Assembly: GCF_000960975.1 (NCBI RefSeq)
Contig: NZ_CP010803.1
Location: forward strand, 591,001 to 655,000
Direction of reading: 5' to 3'
DNA from: Martelella endophytica
GTDB taxonomy: Bacteria; Pseudomonadota; Alphaproteobacteria; Rhizobiales; Rhizobiaceae
Length of the DNA: 64,000 bases
Shown piece by piece: positions 26,396 to 36,056 of the stretch. Below the pieces are notes generated by a model. The model was not told the DNA's origin. It did not search any database and saw only the letters and a list, made by a program, of their open reading frames with translations. The position numbers were made by a program, and so were the translations under genes. The first letter of the stretch is position 1, and each line of letters opens with the position of its first letter.

Positions 26396-28456
26396 CTACG
26401 CTTCGAACACCAACGCCTCGAACGTGCCGACCGGCGGCAACACGAACCAGCGAAGGTCGCCGCCCTCCGAAGGCTCGGCGGACACATCGGCTCCGGCCAC
26501 CAGCGTGCGCCCGGTTGGGCCAACGCCGCGGATGCCAAGCCTCAGGCCGGTGAGCACGGGCGGATCCTCATAGAGATTGTTGTGCTGGCCGCTGTAGTTG
26601 ACGAGATGAACCAGCAGCCGGCCGGTCTCGACCTGTCGCTGCAGCGTCACCTCGAAAAGCCCGTTGCCTTCGATCACGACCGGAAGCGCGTCCGGCCTTT
26701 CGGCGAGGAACGAGGTCACGAGGGTTCGATTGTCCGGCAGGCTATCGCGATGATAGAGCGCATCGGGATGCCAGGGGAAATAACAGCAGTCGCCTTCCCC
26801 GTATTGCCCCCGGATCACGCCCGGCAGATCGCTTTCGACCTCCGGGAAGCAGAGTTCCGGCGGGCCGAAGCGCTGCGGCGGAAGAAGTTTCAGCAATGTC
26901 ATGGCGCCATCGCGCGGTTCGCATGCATGGTAGACGCCGTCGAGCATATAGAGGCCAGCACCGGTTTTCTCCGCCTCGTCCGCATCCGCCTCGAAATAGG
27001 CGCCGCGCATGTCGCGCCGCATCGTAAGCCGCTCGCGGATCGGCAGGCTTTCGAGCGCCGGCTTTTCGCGGCGCGCGCCGCGCTCGTCGTAAAGGCCGGT
27101 CTCGCCGGTCGCGATCAGCAGTCCGCCAGCCTTCACCCAGGCATCCAGCGTCGCCGCCTCGCCGTCGGAGATGCAGGCGACATTCGGCATCACGATCGCC
27201 CGATAGCGGTCGAGATCGGTTTCGGCGAGCTTCTCGTCGCTGATGAAATCGAAGGGAATGCGGGCCTCGAGCAGCATCCGATAGGCGCCGCGGAAGGCCT
27301 GCGCACCCGCCGCGCGGGCATCCGTGCGGCCGCGATAGGCATTGGTGCCGAAGGAATGGTAGAGGCCGACACGGGCGGCGGACGAGAGACCGGTATAGTG
27401 TTCTTCGTTGCGGGCATGCCATTTGTAGAGACGCTCGATGGCCGGGAAGGCCTTCTTGTCCTGCTGGTCCATGACGCCGAGCAGGTAATAGTCGAGCGTC
27501 GCGCCGCTTGCGAGCTGCTGGGCCATGCGCAGTTCCTGGTAGGCGCCGGTTTCCGAGACGAAGCGCCAGGCGAAGTCGATGAAATTGGTCGCCGTCGACG
27601 CCGCCATCTTCTCCGGCGCATAGGCCCGCGCCCAGCGCGCCTGCTCACCCGACTGGTAGGGCCATTCCGGCTGCGCCCGGTCGACGGCGCGCTGCACCTC
27701 CATGCGGATGAAATCGTTCTTGCCGCGCTGGCCGCTCATGGCGACGCGCGGATTGACCGCCTTGATGTGGTCGTAGATGCGGCCGCTGAGCTCGCGCGAG
27801 GTACGGTCCTTGAATTCCACATAGTCGGGGTAAGCCTCGCAGGCAAAATCCTCGCGCTCGGGCAGCGCCTTGCCATACATCTGGCGAAACCGCCGCTGGC
27901 AGTTCTCGCACACGCAGATGCCGAAATCCTCCCCGGAATAGGTCGTGGTTCGGTAGCCGAACATGTTGAAGAACACGCCGTCGACGTCATAGCGCCCGAG
28001 CGCCTCGGAAATGATGTCGAAGGCATATTGCTGGTACCAGCCGCCGTTGACGCAGGCCTGGTAGGTGCCGTTGTATTCGAGTGGCCGGCCCTGCCTGTTG
28101 TGCACGAACCATTCCGGATGGGCCTCATAGGCGATCCGGGTCGCCTTCGACATGTCGAAGCGCCCGACCAGCGCCAGCCCCTCCTGATGCGCCGCCTCGA
28201 TCGCGTCGCCGAGGGCATCGCCCTTCATCATCGGGTTGCGGGCGTGGAGCGGCAGGTCGGTCGGGTAGAAGGCATAGATGCCGCCGATGTTGTAGAGCAG
28301 GACATTGGCGCCGAATTCCCGGGTCTCGCGGGCCAGCGCCTTCTGGTCGTAAAGCGCGTCCGGCTGGCGCAGGTTGGTCTGGACCATCCGGTAGGGCTTC
28401 TGCCACCACGCCTTTTCTCCGGCCAGATTGATATTTCCCCCGGTTTTCTCCGACAT
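26396..28456 (-). CDS. GHL6-type putative glycoside hydrolase (copy 1)
   Basis: A 686-residue protein with a predicted (beta/alpha)8 catalytic region followed by a beta-galactosidase-trimerisation-like domain; the best family recognised is hypothetical glycosyl hydrolase 6. Motifs: NIGGIYAFYPTDLPLHARNP (about residues 57-76), AHPEWF, YNGTYQACVNGGWY (about 124-137), DGVFFNMFGY, and CVCENCQRRFR. No signal peptide, so it acts on imported material. A paralogue (37032-39074) shares all these motifs. Between the garR gene and the ABC importer genes, which suggests an oligosaccharide or glycoside delivered by that importer. Enzymatic activity of this family is unproven. Confidence 0.78.
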   Translation of the reverse strand: MSEKTGGNINLAGEKAWWQKPYRMVQTNLRQPDALYDQKALARETREFGANVLLYNIGGIYAFYPTDLPLHARNPMMKGDALGDAIEAAHQEGLALVGRFDMSKATRIAYEAHPEWFVHNRQGRPLEYNGTYQACVNGGWYQQYAFDIISEALGRYDVDGVFFNMFGYRTTTYSGEDFGICVCENCQRRFRQMYGKALPEREDFACEAYPDYVEFKDRTSRELSGRIYDHIKAVNPRVAMSGQRGKNDFIRMEVQRAVDRAQPEWPYQSGEQARWARAYAPEKMAASTATNFIDFAWRFVSETGAYQELRMAQQLASGATLDYYLLGVMDQQDKKAFPAIERLYKWHARNEEHYTGLSSAARVGLYHSFGTNAYRGRTDARAAGAQAFRGAYRMLLEARIPFDFISDEKLAETDLDRYRAIVMPNVACISDGEAATLDAWVKAGGLLIATGETGLYDERGARREKPALESLPIRERLTMRRDMRGAYFEADADEAEKTGAGLYMLDGVYHACEPRDGAMTLLKLLPPQRFGPPELCFPEVESDLPGVIRGQYGEGDCCYFPWHPDALYHRDSLPDNRTLVTSFLAERPDALPVVIEGNGLFEVTLQRQVETGRLLVHLVNYSGQHNNLYEDPPVLTGLRLGIRGVGPTGRTLVAGADVSAEPSEGGDLRWFVLPPVGTFEALVFEA

Positions 28457-28546
28457 TTCTTTCTCCTCTGGCCTTTCTCAAGGCGATCGCAGCTATGGCC
28501 GCCGGTCGTCCGGCGCACCTGGAATTCGTTCATTCGCGACATGCTC

Positions 28547-30277
28547 TCAGCCGGCCGGCATCGCCCGCTCGTCGAAACGGGTGCGGTGGAGCATGCGCTT
28601 GTTGCGTGGGTCCGGATTCGGCACGGCGGAAATCAGCGCCTGCGTGTACGGGTGGTCCGGCGCCGTGCAGATCTTCTCCGCCGTTCCCGTCTCCACCACC
28701 CGGCCGCGATGCATCACCGCGACCCGGTCGCAGAAATAGCGCACCACCGAAATGTCATGGGCAATGAACAGGAAGGAGAGGTCGAGCCGGGTCTGCAGGT
28801 CGAGCAGCAGGTCGAGAATCTGAGACCGGATCGAGACATCCAGCGCCGACGTCGCCTCATCGGCGATGATGACGCGCGGGTTGAGCGCCAGCGCCCGGGC
28901 GATACCGATGCGCTGCCGTTGCCCGCCGGAAAAGGCGTGGGGATAGCGATCCATGGCATCCTGCGGCAGGCCGACCATCTCGAGAAGCGCGCCGACCCTC
29001 TCCTCGAGTGCCCTGCCCTTCGCCAACCCGTTGATCCAGAGCGGATCGCCGACGACCTGCTTGACCGTCATGCGCGGGTTGAGCGAGGCGAACGGGTCCT
29101 GGAAGATCAGGCGCATCTCGGCGTGGTAGCGGCGCAGCGCCTTCTTGTTCATCGTCAGGACGTCGGCCTCCCGGCCGCTCCTGTCGCGATAGGTGACCGA
29201 GCCGGAGGAGGCCTCGATGATCCTGAGGATCAGCCGGCCGAGCGTGGTCTTGCCCGATCCGCTTTCGCCGACGATGCCGAGGTTCTCGCCCGGCATCAGG
29301 TCGAGGTCGACATGATCGACCGCAAGCAGTCCCGAGGTTGCTCCCTTGCCGCCGCCGAAATATTTGGTGAGGCCGCCCACGGAAAGGATCGGCTTGGCCT
29401 CAGCGGTCGGAGCCGCCGTCTCCCGGACCTCGGCATGATGCTCCAGCTTGCGGGTCATCGACAGCAGATGGCGGGTATAGGGGTGGGCTGGCGCGTGGAA
29501 GATCCGGTCCACCGGCCCCTCCTCCACCAGCCGCCCGTAACGCATCACCGCGACATTGTCGGCGACCTCGGCGACGATCCCCATGTCGTGGGTGATCAGC
29601 AGCACCGCCATGCCGAATTCGACCTGCAGCCGCTTGATCAGGTCGAGGATTTCGGCCTGGGTGGTCACGTCGAGCGCGGTCGTCGGCTCGTCGGCGATCA
29701 GGATGTCGGGATTGCAGGCAAGCGCCATCGCGATGCAGACGCGCTGGCGCATGCCGCCCGAATATTCGAAGGAATAGCGTTTGGCCATCTCCTCCGGATT
29801 CTTGATTTCCACTTGCCGCAGCAGCTCGATCGTCCGCTTGCGCGCCTCCTTCTTGTCGAGATGGAGGTGGATCTCGATCGCCTCGTCGATCTGGTCGCCG
29901 ATCGTGTGCAGCGGCGAAAGCGCCGACATCGGCTCCTGGAAGATCAGCCCGATCCTGCCGCCGCGCACCGCCCGGATATGAGGTCCGGTCGGCTTCAGCG
30001 CGGTGATGTCGACGGGCTTGTCGCCACCGGAAAGCACGATCTTCCCCGCGCTGATCCGTCCGGGCTTGTCGACGATCTGCAGCAGCGAGCGCGCCGTCAC
30101 CGACTTGCCCGAGCCGCTTTCGCCGACGAGGCAGAGCGTCTCGCCGCGCTTCAGTTTGAAGCTGACCTCGCGCACCGCCGGAAAAACCGAATTGCGCAGC
30201 CTGAACTCGACCGAGAGGCCGTCGACCGACAGCACGATATCGTCCGTTTCGCCAGCGATCCCTGTTTCGCTCGTCAT
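28547..30277 (-). CDS. Fused double ABC ATPase (DppD-DppF in one chain)
   Basis: A 576-residue protein with two complete nucleotide-binding domains. Start at 30277 ([10 protein letters not shown]) follows AGGAGGACCGGTA. Domain 1: Walker A GESGSGKS (52-59), YSGGMRQR (172-179), [11 protein letters not shown]. Domain 2: Walker A GESGSGKT (337-344), [19 protein letters not shown]. The two are joined by a linker at about residues 278-296. The first domain lacks the usual cysteine tail, the second ends in [16 protein letters not shown]. Fusion replaces the two separate ATPases seen in the chromosomal importer at 8.5-10.5 kb. Confidence 0.93.
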   Translation of the reverse strand: MTSETGIAGETDDIVLSVDGLSVEFRLRNSVFPAVREVSFKLKRGETLCLVGESGSGKSVTARSLLQIVDKPGRISAGKIVLSGGDKPVDITALKPTGPHIRAVRGGRIGLIFQEPMSALSPLHTIGDQIDEAIEIHLHLDKKEARKRTIELLRQVEIKNPEEMAKRYSFEYSGGMRQRVCIAMALACNPDILIADEPTTALDVTTQAEILDLIKRLQVEFGMAVLLITHDMGIVAEVADNVAVMRYGRLVEEGPVDRIFHAPAHPYTRHLLSMTRKLEHHAEVRETAAPTAEAKPILSVGGLTKYFGGGKGATSGLLAVDHVDLDLMPGENLGIVGESGSGKTTLGRLILRIIEASSGSVTYRDRSGREADVLTMNKKALRRYHAEMRLIFQDPFASLNPRMTVKQVVGDPLWINGLAKGRALEERVGALLEMVGLPQDAMDRYPHAFSGGQRQRIGIARALALNPRVIIADEATSALDVSIRSQILDLLLDLQTRLDLSFLFIAHDISVVRYFCDRVAVMHRGRVVETGTAEKICTAPDHPYTQALISAVPNPDPRNKRMLHRTRFDERAMPAG

Positions 30278-30288
30278 TACCGGTCCTC

Positions 30289-31500
30289 CTAGTCGCTGTA
30301 TGGATCGGCCGCGTCGCGCAGGCCGTCGCCAAGGAAGTTGAGGGCAAGCACGGTGACCACCACCGCCACACCCGGCAGAAGCAGCCAGGGCGCGGTGGCG
30401 ACCGTGCGGATGTTCTGCGCCTCCTGCAGCAGCACGCCCCAGCTCACCACCGGCGGCCGGAGGCCGATGCCGAGGAAGGACAGCGCGGTTTCGCTGAGGA
30501 TCATCACCGGAATGGCGAGCGTGACCGCCGCAATGATGTGGCTTGCGAAGGACGGCAGCATGTGGCGCACGATCGTGCCGATCTCTCTCGCCCCATCGAG
30601 CCGGGCGGCGACGACGAAGTCCTCGTTCTTCATCGCGAGGAACCGGCCGCGCACCACCCGGGCAAGCCCGGTCCAGCCGACGAGCGACAGGATGATGGTG
30701 ATCATGAAATAGACCTGCACCGGCGGCAGCGTCGGCGGGATCGCGGCTGCGAGCCCCATCCACAAGGGGATCGTCGGGATCGCCAGCAGGAACTCGATCA
30801 CGCGCTGGATGATCGTGTCTGCCGCGCCGCCGTAATAGCCCGAGATGCCGCCGAGCAGCACACCGAAGATAAGGCTGAGGGTCACGCCGATGAGGCCGAC
30901 CGTCATCGAGATGCGGGTGCCGAAGATGATCCGGCTCAGCATGTCGCGCCCGAGGCGGTCCGCGCCCCAGAGATACATCGGCTGGCTCGGGTCGATCGGG
31001 CCGATCAGGTGACGGTCCATCGGGATCATGCCCCAGAGGCGGTAGGGCGCTCCGCGCACGAACAGGCCGACATCGATGCGGCTGTCCTCGTCGATGACGA
31101 ATTCGCGGGCAAAGCTCTCCGGATTGACCTTCACCTGATAGCCATTGACGTAAAGCCCCAGCCTTTCGCCATCCCATACGTGAAGCTGTTGAGGGGGCGC
31201 GTAAGTGTAGCGCGCGGCGAATTCATTGGGACCTTCGGGCGCGAGGAAATCGGCGAAGGCGGCGACGAGATAGATGAGGATCACCACCACGCCGCTCGCC
31301 AGAGCGAGTTTGTGGCGCCGGAACTTCCACCAGGCGAGCGTCCACGCGCCGGCCCGCTCCGCGCCCTTTTCCGGCCTGGTATCGTCGCCGAAACCATGCT
31401 CGGCATGGTCGTCGGCGAGCGCGCTGGTCTCTTCGAGCGTCTCCGGCTTGCCGTCGCTGTCCTTGCCGGCCGGGAACCAATGATCGTCTGAATGAACCAT
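30289..31500 (-). CDS. ABC transporter permease, OppC type with long N-terminus
   Basis: A 403-residue inner-membrane protein, about 100 residues longer than common DppC. The first 50 residues are polar (DDHWFPAGKDSDGKPETLEE), the first helix is at about 60-80, and a periplasmic insertion of about 110 residues (APPQQLHVWDGERLGLYVNG and on) precedes LGRDMLSRIIFGTRISMTVG. Such insertions are typical of OppC/YejE-like permeases. It starts at 31500 after GGGAGACC and ends ALNFLGDGLRDAADPYSD. Confidence 0.9.
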   Translation of the reverse strand: MVHSDDHWFPAGKDSDGKPETLEETSALADDHAEHGFGDDTRPEKGAERAGAWTLAWWKFRRHKLALASGVVVILIYLVAAFADFLAPEGPNEFAARYTYAPPQQLHVWDGERLGLYVNGYQVKVNPESFAREFVIDEDSRIDVGLFVRGAPYRLWGMIPMDRHLIGPIDPSQPMYLWGADRLGRDMLSRIIFGTRISMTVGLIGVTLSLIFGVLLGGISGYYGGAADTIIQRVIEFLLAIPTIPLWMGLAAAIPPTLPPVQVYFMITIILSLVGWTGLARVVRGRFLAMKNEDFVVAARLDGAREIGTIVRHMLPSFASHIIAAVTLAIPVMILSETALSFLGIGLRPPVVSWGVLLQEAQNIRTVATAPWLLLPGVAVVVTVLALNFLGDGLRDAADPYSD

Positions 31501-31511
31501 GATGGTCTCCC

Positions 31512-32498
31512 TTATCTGTAGCGGATGCGCGGATCGAGCCACGCGAGCAGCAGGTCGGAAATCAGGGTTCCGATCACGGTCAGCACCGACAGCATCAAGA
31601 TCATCGCGCCGGCGAGGTAGACGTCCTGCGAGATCAGCGCCCGAAGGAGGAGTGGCCCCGTTGTCGGCAGGTTGAGGACGATCGCCGTCACCGTCGCGCC
31701 GGAGACCAGCTCGGGCAGCGCCCAGCCGAGTGTCGAGACGAAGGGATTGAGCGCGGCGCGCACCGGATAGCGCAGGATCAGCCGCCATTCCTTCATGCCC
31801 TTCACCCGCGCGGTGGTGACATAGGGCTTGTAGAGCTCGTCCAGCAGGTTGGCGCGCATGATCCGCACCAGCGAGGCGGTCCCCGACGTGCCGAGCACGA
31901 TCACGGGCACGATCAGGTGCTGGCCGAGGTCGGCGACCTTCGCCCAGCTCCACGGCGCGTCGACGTAACCCGGCGAGAACAACCCGTCGATGCTGACGCC
32001 GAACAGCTTCAGCGCCAGGTACATCATGATCAGCGCCAGCAGGAAGTTCGGCACCGCGAGGCCGATGAAGGCGATGAAGGTCGCGAAGTAGTCGCCGATC
32101 GAATATTTGCGGACCGCCGAATAGATGCCCACCGGCAGCGACACCACCCAGGTGAAGATCAGCGCGCAGAAGGACAGCACGAAGGTAAGACCGAGCCGGT
32201 TCCACAGCAGATCGGAGACCGGCACGTCCCAGTCGAACGACCGGCCGAAATCGCCATGAAACAGGATGTTCTTCATCCAGATGCCGTATTGCACCCAGAT
32301 CGGCTGATCGAGGCCATATTGCGCGCGCAGCATGGCGAGCGTCTGCGGGTCGATGCTGTCGCCCTGCTGCGACATCTGGGCCGCGAGCGTGGTGACGAAA
32401 TCGCCCGGCGGCAACTGGATCAGCGCGAAGGTCACGATCGAGATCGCGACCATCGTCGGTATCATGTAGAGCACGCGCTTGAATACGTAGCGTAGCAA
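31512..32498 (-). CDS. ABC transporter permease, OppB type (TTG start)
   Basis: A 328-residue membrane partner of the OppC-type permease. The TTG at 32498 (codes LLRYVFKRVLYMIPTM) is 6 nt after GGGGAGGA, a near-ideal Shine-Dalgarno, and puts the first helix right at the N-terminus as in all OppB proteins; an in-frame ATG at 32534 would add 12 unusual residues and swallow that site. Motifs: YGLDQPIWVQYGIWMKNILF, HGDFGRSF, and a C-terminus ending LAWLDPRIRYR. Confidence 0.88.
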   Translation of the reverse strand: MLRYVFKRVLYMIPTMVAISIVTFALIQLPPGDFVTTLAAQMSQQGDSIDPQTLAMLRAQYGLDQPIWVQYGIWMKNILFHGDFGRSFDWDVPVSDLLWNRLGLTFVLSFCALIFTWVVSLPVGIYSAVRKYSIGDYFATFIAFIGLAVPNFLLALIMMYLALKLFGVSIDGLFSPGYVDAPWSWAKVADLGQHLIVPVIVLGTSGTASLVRIMRANLLDELYKPYVTTARVKGMKEWRLILRYPVRAALNPFVSTLGWALPELVSGATVTAIVLNLPTTGPLLLRALISQDVYLAGAMILMLSVLTVIGTLISDLLLAWLDPRIRYR

Positions 32499-32613
32499 TT
32501 GCCCATCCTCCCCTGCAGGCGTTTGCCAGAGCATTTCGCAGTCAGGCGAAACACCCCGCGAAAATGCGCCAAAACAGATCGATAGAGCGGATTCCGTGAA
32601 AGGCCGAACCGCT

Positions 32614-33609
32614 CTATTGTCCGGCGGTCCAGAGATCTTCCGCGGTCATCCGGTTCTGCATCTCCTCCCCGGCCCGGTAGCGCCTGAGGTTCTCCGTGAT
32701 GACATCGACCGAACGGTCGACCTTGTCGGGAAGCGCCGCGGTGAAATGCGGCGTGATCAGCACGTTCGGCGTATCCCAGAGCGGATGACCCGGCGGCAGC
32801 GGTTCCGGATCGGTGACATCGAGGCCCGCGCCGGCGAGACGCCCCTCGTTCAGGGCGGCCATCAGCGCGTCGGTGTCGATGACGCCGCCGCGCGACAGGT
32901 TGACGATGATCGCCGACGATTTCATCTTCGCGATCTCCGCCGCGCCGATCATCCGGTGTGTCGCATCCGAAAGGTTGAGGACCAGCGCCAGGATGTCGGC
33001 CTCGGCGAGGATCGCGTCGATGCCCTCGCCCTTGTCCGCGCTGTACATCCGGTCGACGCCGGGCGGCGGCTCCAGGTCACGGCGGCGATAACCGAGCACG
33101 CGCATGTTGAAGGCCTTGGCGCGAGTCGCGAGCGCCTTGCCGGTATGGCCCATCCCGAGAATGCCGATGGTGCGGCCATAAAGCGCCCTCAGGTCCCACA
33201 TCCAGTCGGCGCGCCGCCATTCATGCTGCTTCTGCGCATCGTAGAACGCGGGATATCGCGAGCAGAGCATCAACGAGAACATCATCACATGCTCGGCGAG
33301 CGCCGGACCGGACCGGCCGGCCGAGCCGGTGACGACGAGGCCTTTTTCGAATACCTCCGGCCGCGCGGACTTCGTCAGCCCGGCATGGTCGCAATGCACC
33401 CACCGAAGATGCGGGGCGTTGACATGTCGCTCGTCGAGATCGCCCGCGAGAATGGCGATTTCCGCCTGCCGCAGGGCGTTGTCGAGAGCGCTCCGATCAT
33501 CGGGATCGACATAAATCGCCCTGTCGGAGCCGATGGCCTCCTTCAGGCGATCCCAGTGCCTAGGCTCGAAAGGGAGGTTGTTCATGACGAGAATGGTGCG
33601 TTCCGGCAT
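32614..33609 (-). CDS. D-2-hydroxyacid dehydrogenase family protein
   Basis: A 331-residue phosphoglycerate/glyoxylate-reductase-like dehydrogenase. Start chosen at the ATG of MPERTILVMNN; a TTG four codons earlier is possible. The NAD motif GILGMGHTGKALATRAKAF is at about residues 143-161, followed by the catalytic arginine region LVLNLSDATHRMIGA and NLSRGGVIDTDAL, then the E and H pair near EPLPPGHPLW and TPHFTAALP. Sits between the receptor and permease genes of cassette (a), so it likely reduces or oxidises a sugar-derived 2-keto/2-hydroxy acid. Confidence 0.88.
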   Translation of the reverse strand: MPERTILVMNNLPFEPRHWDRLKEAIGSDRAIYVDPDDRSALDNALRQAEIAILAGDLDERHVNAPHLRWVHCDHAGLTKSARPEVFEKGLVVTGSAGRSGPALAEHVMMFSLMLCSRYPAFYDAQKQHEWRRADWMWDLRALYGRTIGILGMGHTGKALATRAKAFNMRVLGYRRRDLEPPPGVDRMYSADKGEGIDAILAEADILALVLNLSDATHRMIGAAEIAKMKSSAIIVNLSRGGVIDTDALMAALNEGRLAGAGLDVTDPEPLPPGHPLWDTPNVLITPHFTAALPDKVDRSVDVITENLRRYRAGEEMQNRMTAEDLWTAGQ

Positions 33610-33705
33610 CTTTATTTCCAATATTCGGGCATCAGCCCTGCGGCCGACGCGAAAACTGTCGAGTATCCGCCGCCGACCTTCGTCGGCAGCGGCCGTTCAC
33701 GGCGC

Positions 33706-35661
33706 TCAGTTCTTGCCGATGTAATACTGCTCCGGATTGGTCGGAGCCGGCGTCGGATAGATCCACGAGGCCGGCATGGATTCCGGCACGTTGTGGAAAT
33801 TCGTCTTCTTGACGCCATAGCCATTGGCCTGCCAAGCGACGCCCATGGTCCAGAACTCGTCTGCGGCGATCTGCAGGATCTCGTTCATCAGTTCGACCTG
33901 CTTGTCGAAATCGGGCTCGGCCTGGAGCTCGTTATAGAGGTCCATCTGCTTCTGTATCGCCGGCGGCGGAGCTTCCGGCTTGACCTGCGAGGTTTCCGGA
34001 TTGGCGCCAAGATAATAGGCGGTCCAGGCCGGAGCCCAGTAGAAGCTGTCATTGTTGGCCGGGAACCACCAGCGCGGATCGAGCACCACTTCCTGGCCGG
34101 CGCCGCCGCCACGCTCCCATGCCACGCCCTCCAGCTCTCCGGCATCCTGGCGGGTCTGGATCAGGGTGCGGTCGAGCGGGGTCGGCGTCATCGCGATGCC
34201 GGCCTTGCGCCATTGCGCCGCGACCAGTTCCAGCGCATCGCCGAATACCGGGTTGGCGGCGCTATAGGCATAGGTGATCGCGAACGGCTTGCCGTCCGGT
34301 CCGAGCCGCATGCCGCTCGAATCCTTGTTCGGCAACACCTTGTCGAGATACTCGTTGGCCTTGTCGAGGTCGTATTCGGTATACTGCTTGGCGAGCTGCT
34401 CGTTATAGTAGACGCTACCCGGCATCACCGAGGTCTGGGCGATCTCGCCCTGGCCGAGCCAGACGACATCCAGCAGCTCCTGTCGGTCCATCGCGTAGGA
34501 CAGGCCGATGCGGAAATCCCTGTTCTGGAAGATCTCACGCTTCTCCGGATCCTTGTGGTTCAGGTTCAGCATCATCACGATGTAGTTCGGGCTCGCCGGC
34601 GTTTCGGTGAAGAACTCGTAGCCGCCCTGCTGCTGCCCCTGATAGAGCACCGGCTTGTTGGCCGGCGTCGCGAGGCTGCGGTCCTGGAAATCGATCTCGC
34701 CCGCAAGCGTCTTGGTCACCAACACCTGCGGGTCCGAGAGCACGTTGAAGAAGCGGGTATCAATATAGGGAAGCTGGTTCCCCTCGGTGTCGACCTTCCA
34801 GTAATAGGGATTGCGCTCGGCGATCGCCTGCGTGGCGGAACCGCTGCCGTAGCCCTGGGTGAAGTCCCAGGCGTTGATCGTCGGAACCTCGGTATTGGTC
34901 CAGTAGTTGGACTTGTTGACCATCAGGCCGACCCAGTTGCTCTGCCCCGCGGCATCGATTTCCTTCTGGATATCCGGATTGTATTTCGGATGGAATTTTT
35001 CCAGATAGTGCCGGGGGAAGCGCACCGTCGCGATATCGAGCGGCCTTGCGGTCGCGAGATACTGCAGGAACAGCCCCTTCGGATTGGCGAACTCGAATTC
35101 AAAGGTCGTGTCGTCGATCATCCGGAATTTTGCCGGAGAGCCGTCCGAATTGATGAAGGGCTCGGTCGGCGTCGGCGAGAATTCCTTGTTGAGGAACAGG
35201 TCCTCGTACCAGAACTTCACGTCGTCGGCGGTGAACGGCGCGCCATCCGACCACTTCATGCCTTCGCGCAGGTGAAAGGTGAACAGCGTCGCGTCATCGT
35301 TGACATCGACGGAACCGGCGACGTTCGGCACGACCTCCGTCCAGTCCGGCGACCAGCGCATCAGATTCTCATAGGAGACCGTGCGCAGGATCCAGCCATC
35401 GTCGGAACCACCCACCATCGCCGAACGCCATGTGCCGCCATATTCGCCGACCTCGTCAACGGGCGCGACGACCAGCGGATCCTTCGGCAGCCGCTCTTCC
35501 AGAGGCGGCAGCGTGCCGGCCTGCACCTTCTCCGCCAGCACCGGTGCCTCTCCCGCGAGCGCCGAAAACGCGCCGCCCCATGCCAGCAGCGCCGTCAGCC
35601 CGACGGTCGTCAGCGCGCGGCGTTTCAACGTCCTTGTGACCGATCCAGATACCATTCCCAT
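33706..35661 (-). CDS. Peptide/oligosaccharide-class ABC substrate-binding protein (SBP family 5)
   Basis: A 651-residue periplasmic receptor, longer than the usual 500-540. Start at 35661 (MGMVSGSV) is 5 nt after GGAGG. Signal peptide residues 1-36 end FSALA before GEAP. Family motifs: LREGMKWSDGAPFTADDVKFW (about 120-140, quoted in part), GLSYAMDRQELLDVVW, and repeated aromatic stretches near the C-terminus (WWFPANNDSFYWAPAW). The long form is typical of relatives that bind oligosaccharides or opines. First gene of the cassette (a) minus-strand operon. Confidence 0.9.
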   Translation of the reverse strand: MGMVSGSVTRTLKRRALTTVGLTALLAWGGAFSALAGEAPVLAEKVQAGTLPPLEERLPKDPLVVAPVDEVGEYGGTWRSAMVGGSDDGWILRTVSYENLMRWSPDWTEVVPNVAGSVDVNDDATLFTFHLREGMKWSDGAPFTADDVKFWYEDLFLNKEFSPTPTEPFINSDGSPAKFRMIDDTTFEFEFANPKGLFLQYLATARPLDIATVRFPRHYLEKFHPKYNPDIQKEIDAAGQSNWVGLMVNKSNYWTNTEVPTINAWDFTQGYGSGSATQAIAERNPYYWKVDTEGNQLPYIDTRFFNVLSDPQVLVTKTLAGEIDFQDRSLATPANKPVLYQGQQQGGYEFFTETPASPNYIVMMLNLNHKDPEKREIFQNRDFRIGLSYAMDRQELLDVVWLGQGEIAQTSVMPGSVYYNEQLAKQYTEYDLDKANEYLDKVLPNKDSSGMRLGPDGKPFAITYAYSAANPVFGDALELVAAQWRKAGIAMTPTPLDRTLIQTRQDAGELEGVAWERGGGAGQEVVLDPRWWFPANNDSFYWAPAWTAYYLGANPETSQVKPEAPPPAIQKQMDLYNELQAEPDFDKQVELMNEILQIAADEFWTMGVAWQANGYGVKKTNFHNVPESMPASWIYPTPAPTNPEQYYIGKN

Positions 35662-36056
35662 ATCTTCCTCCCATTTTCTGAACATGTCAGTCGGCAGCCG
35701 CCCGATTTGCAGCGGCAACCGACCGCCAGACCCTCCCGTCAACACGGCCGGCGCCAATCGCCATGACTCAGACTAGCAGATAATGTGTGATTTTGAACAA
35801 AAAACATATCATATCGTGAAATTTTTATTTTTTCGCAATTTTAACAATGGATTGGTATTGCCGACCAAAGTCGCGCACTTCCGAATTCGCACCTGATCGC
35901 GATCTCGACCGCGGCCGGCGCAGACAATGCCTTGGCGAGGCCCACCCACAGGAGGCTCACCCAAGCGTCCGCGTTATCGGGAGCAGGAAAGAAGGATAGG
36001 TCGGGAAGGCGCCCGGCACTCCGGAGGTGGCTGGAGAAGATCGGGGAAGACGATCC
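35662..36056. promoter_or_regulatory. Promoter region of the GHL6 cassette with candidate operator
   Basis: A 395-bp gap. Its AT-rich part (35,770-35,860) contains ATAATGTGTGAT at 35780-35791, which recurs in reverse orientation as ATAACACATTAT at 36930-36941 near the second GHL6 gene, with one base different. On the minus strand TTGTTC with GCTAGT 17 bp downstream is a possible promoter overlapping the site. The GC-rich part from 35,880 to 36,056 shows no gene. Confidence 0.5.

Noticed and set aside
25550..30292. A 1580-codon open frame on the plus strand
   Set aside because: It is the antisense shadow of garR, GHL6 copy 1 and the fused ATPase gene; composition is that of a complementary GC-rich frame, with no domain recognisable.
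32596..35766. A 1056-codon open frame on the plus strand
   Set aside because: Antisense shadow of the hydroxyacid dehydrogenase and SBP5 receptor genes; no start signal or family motif.
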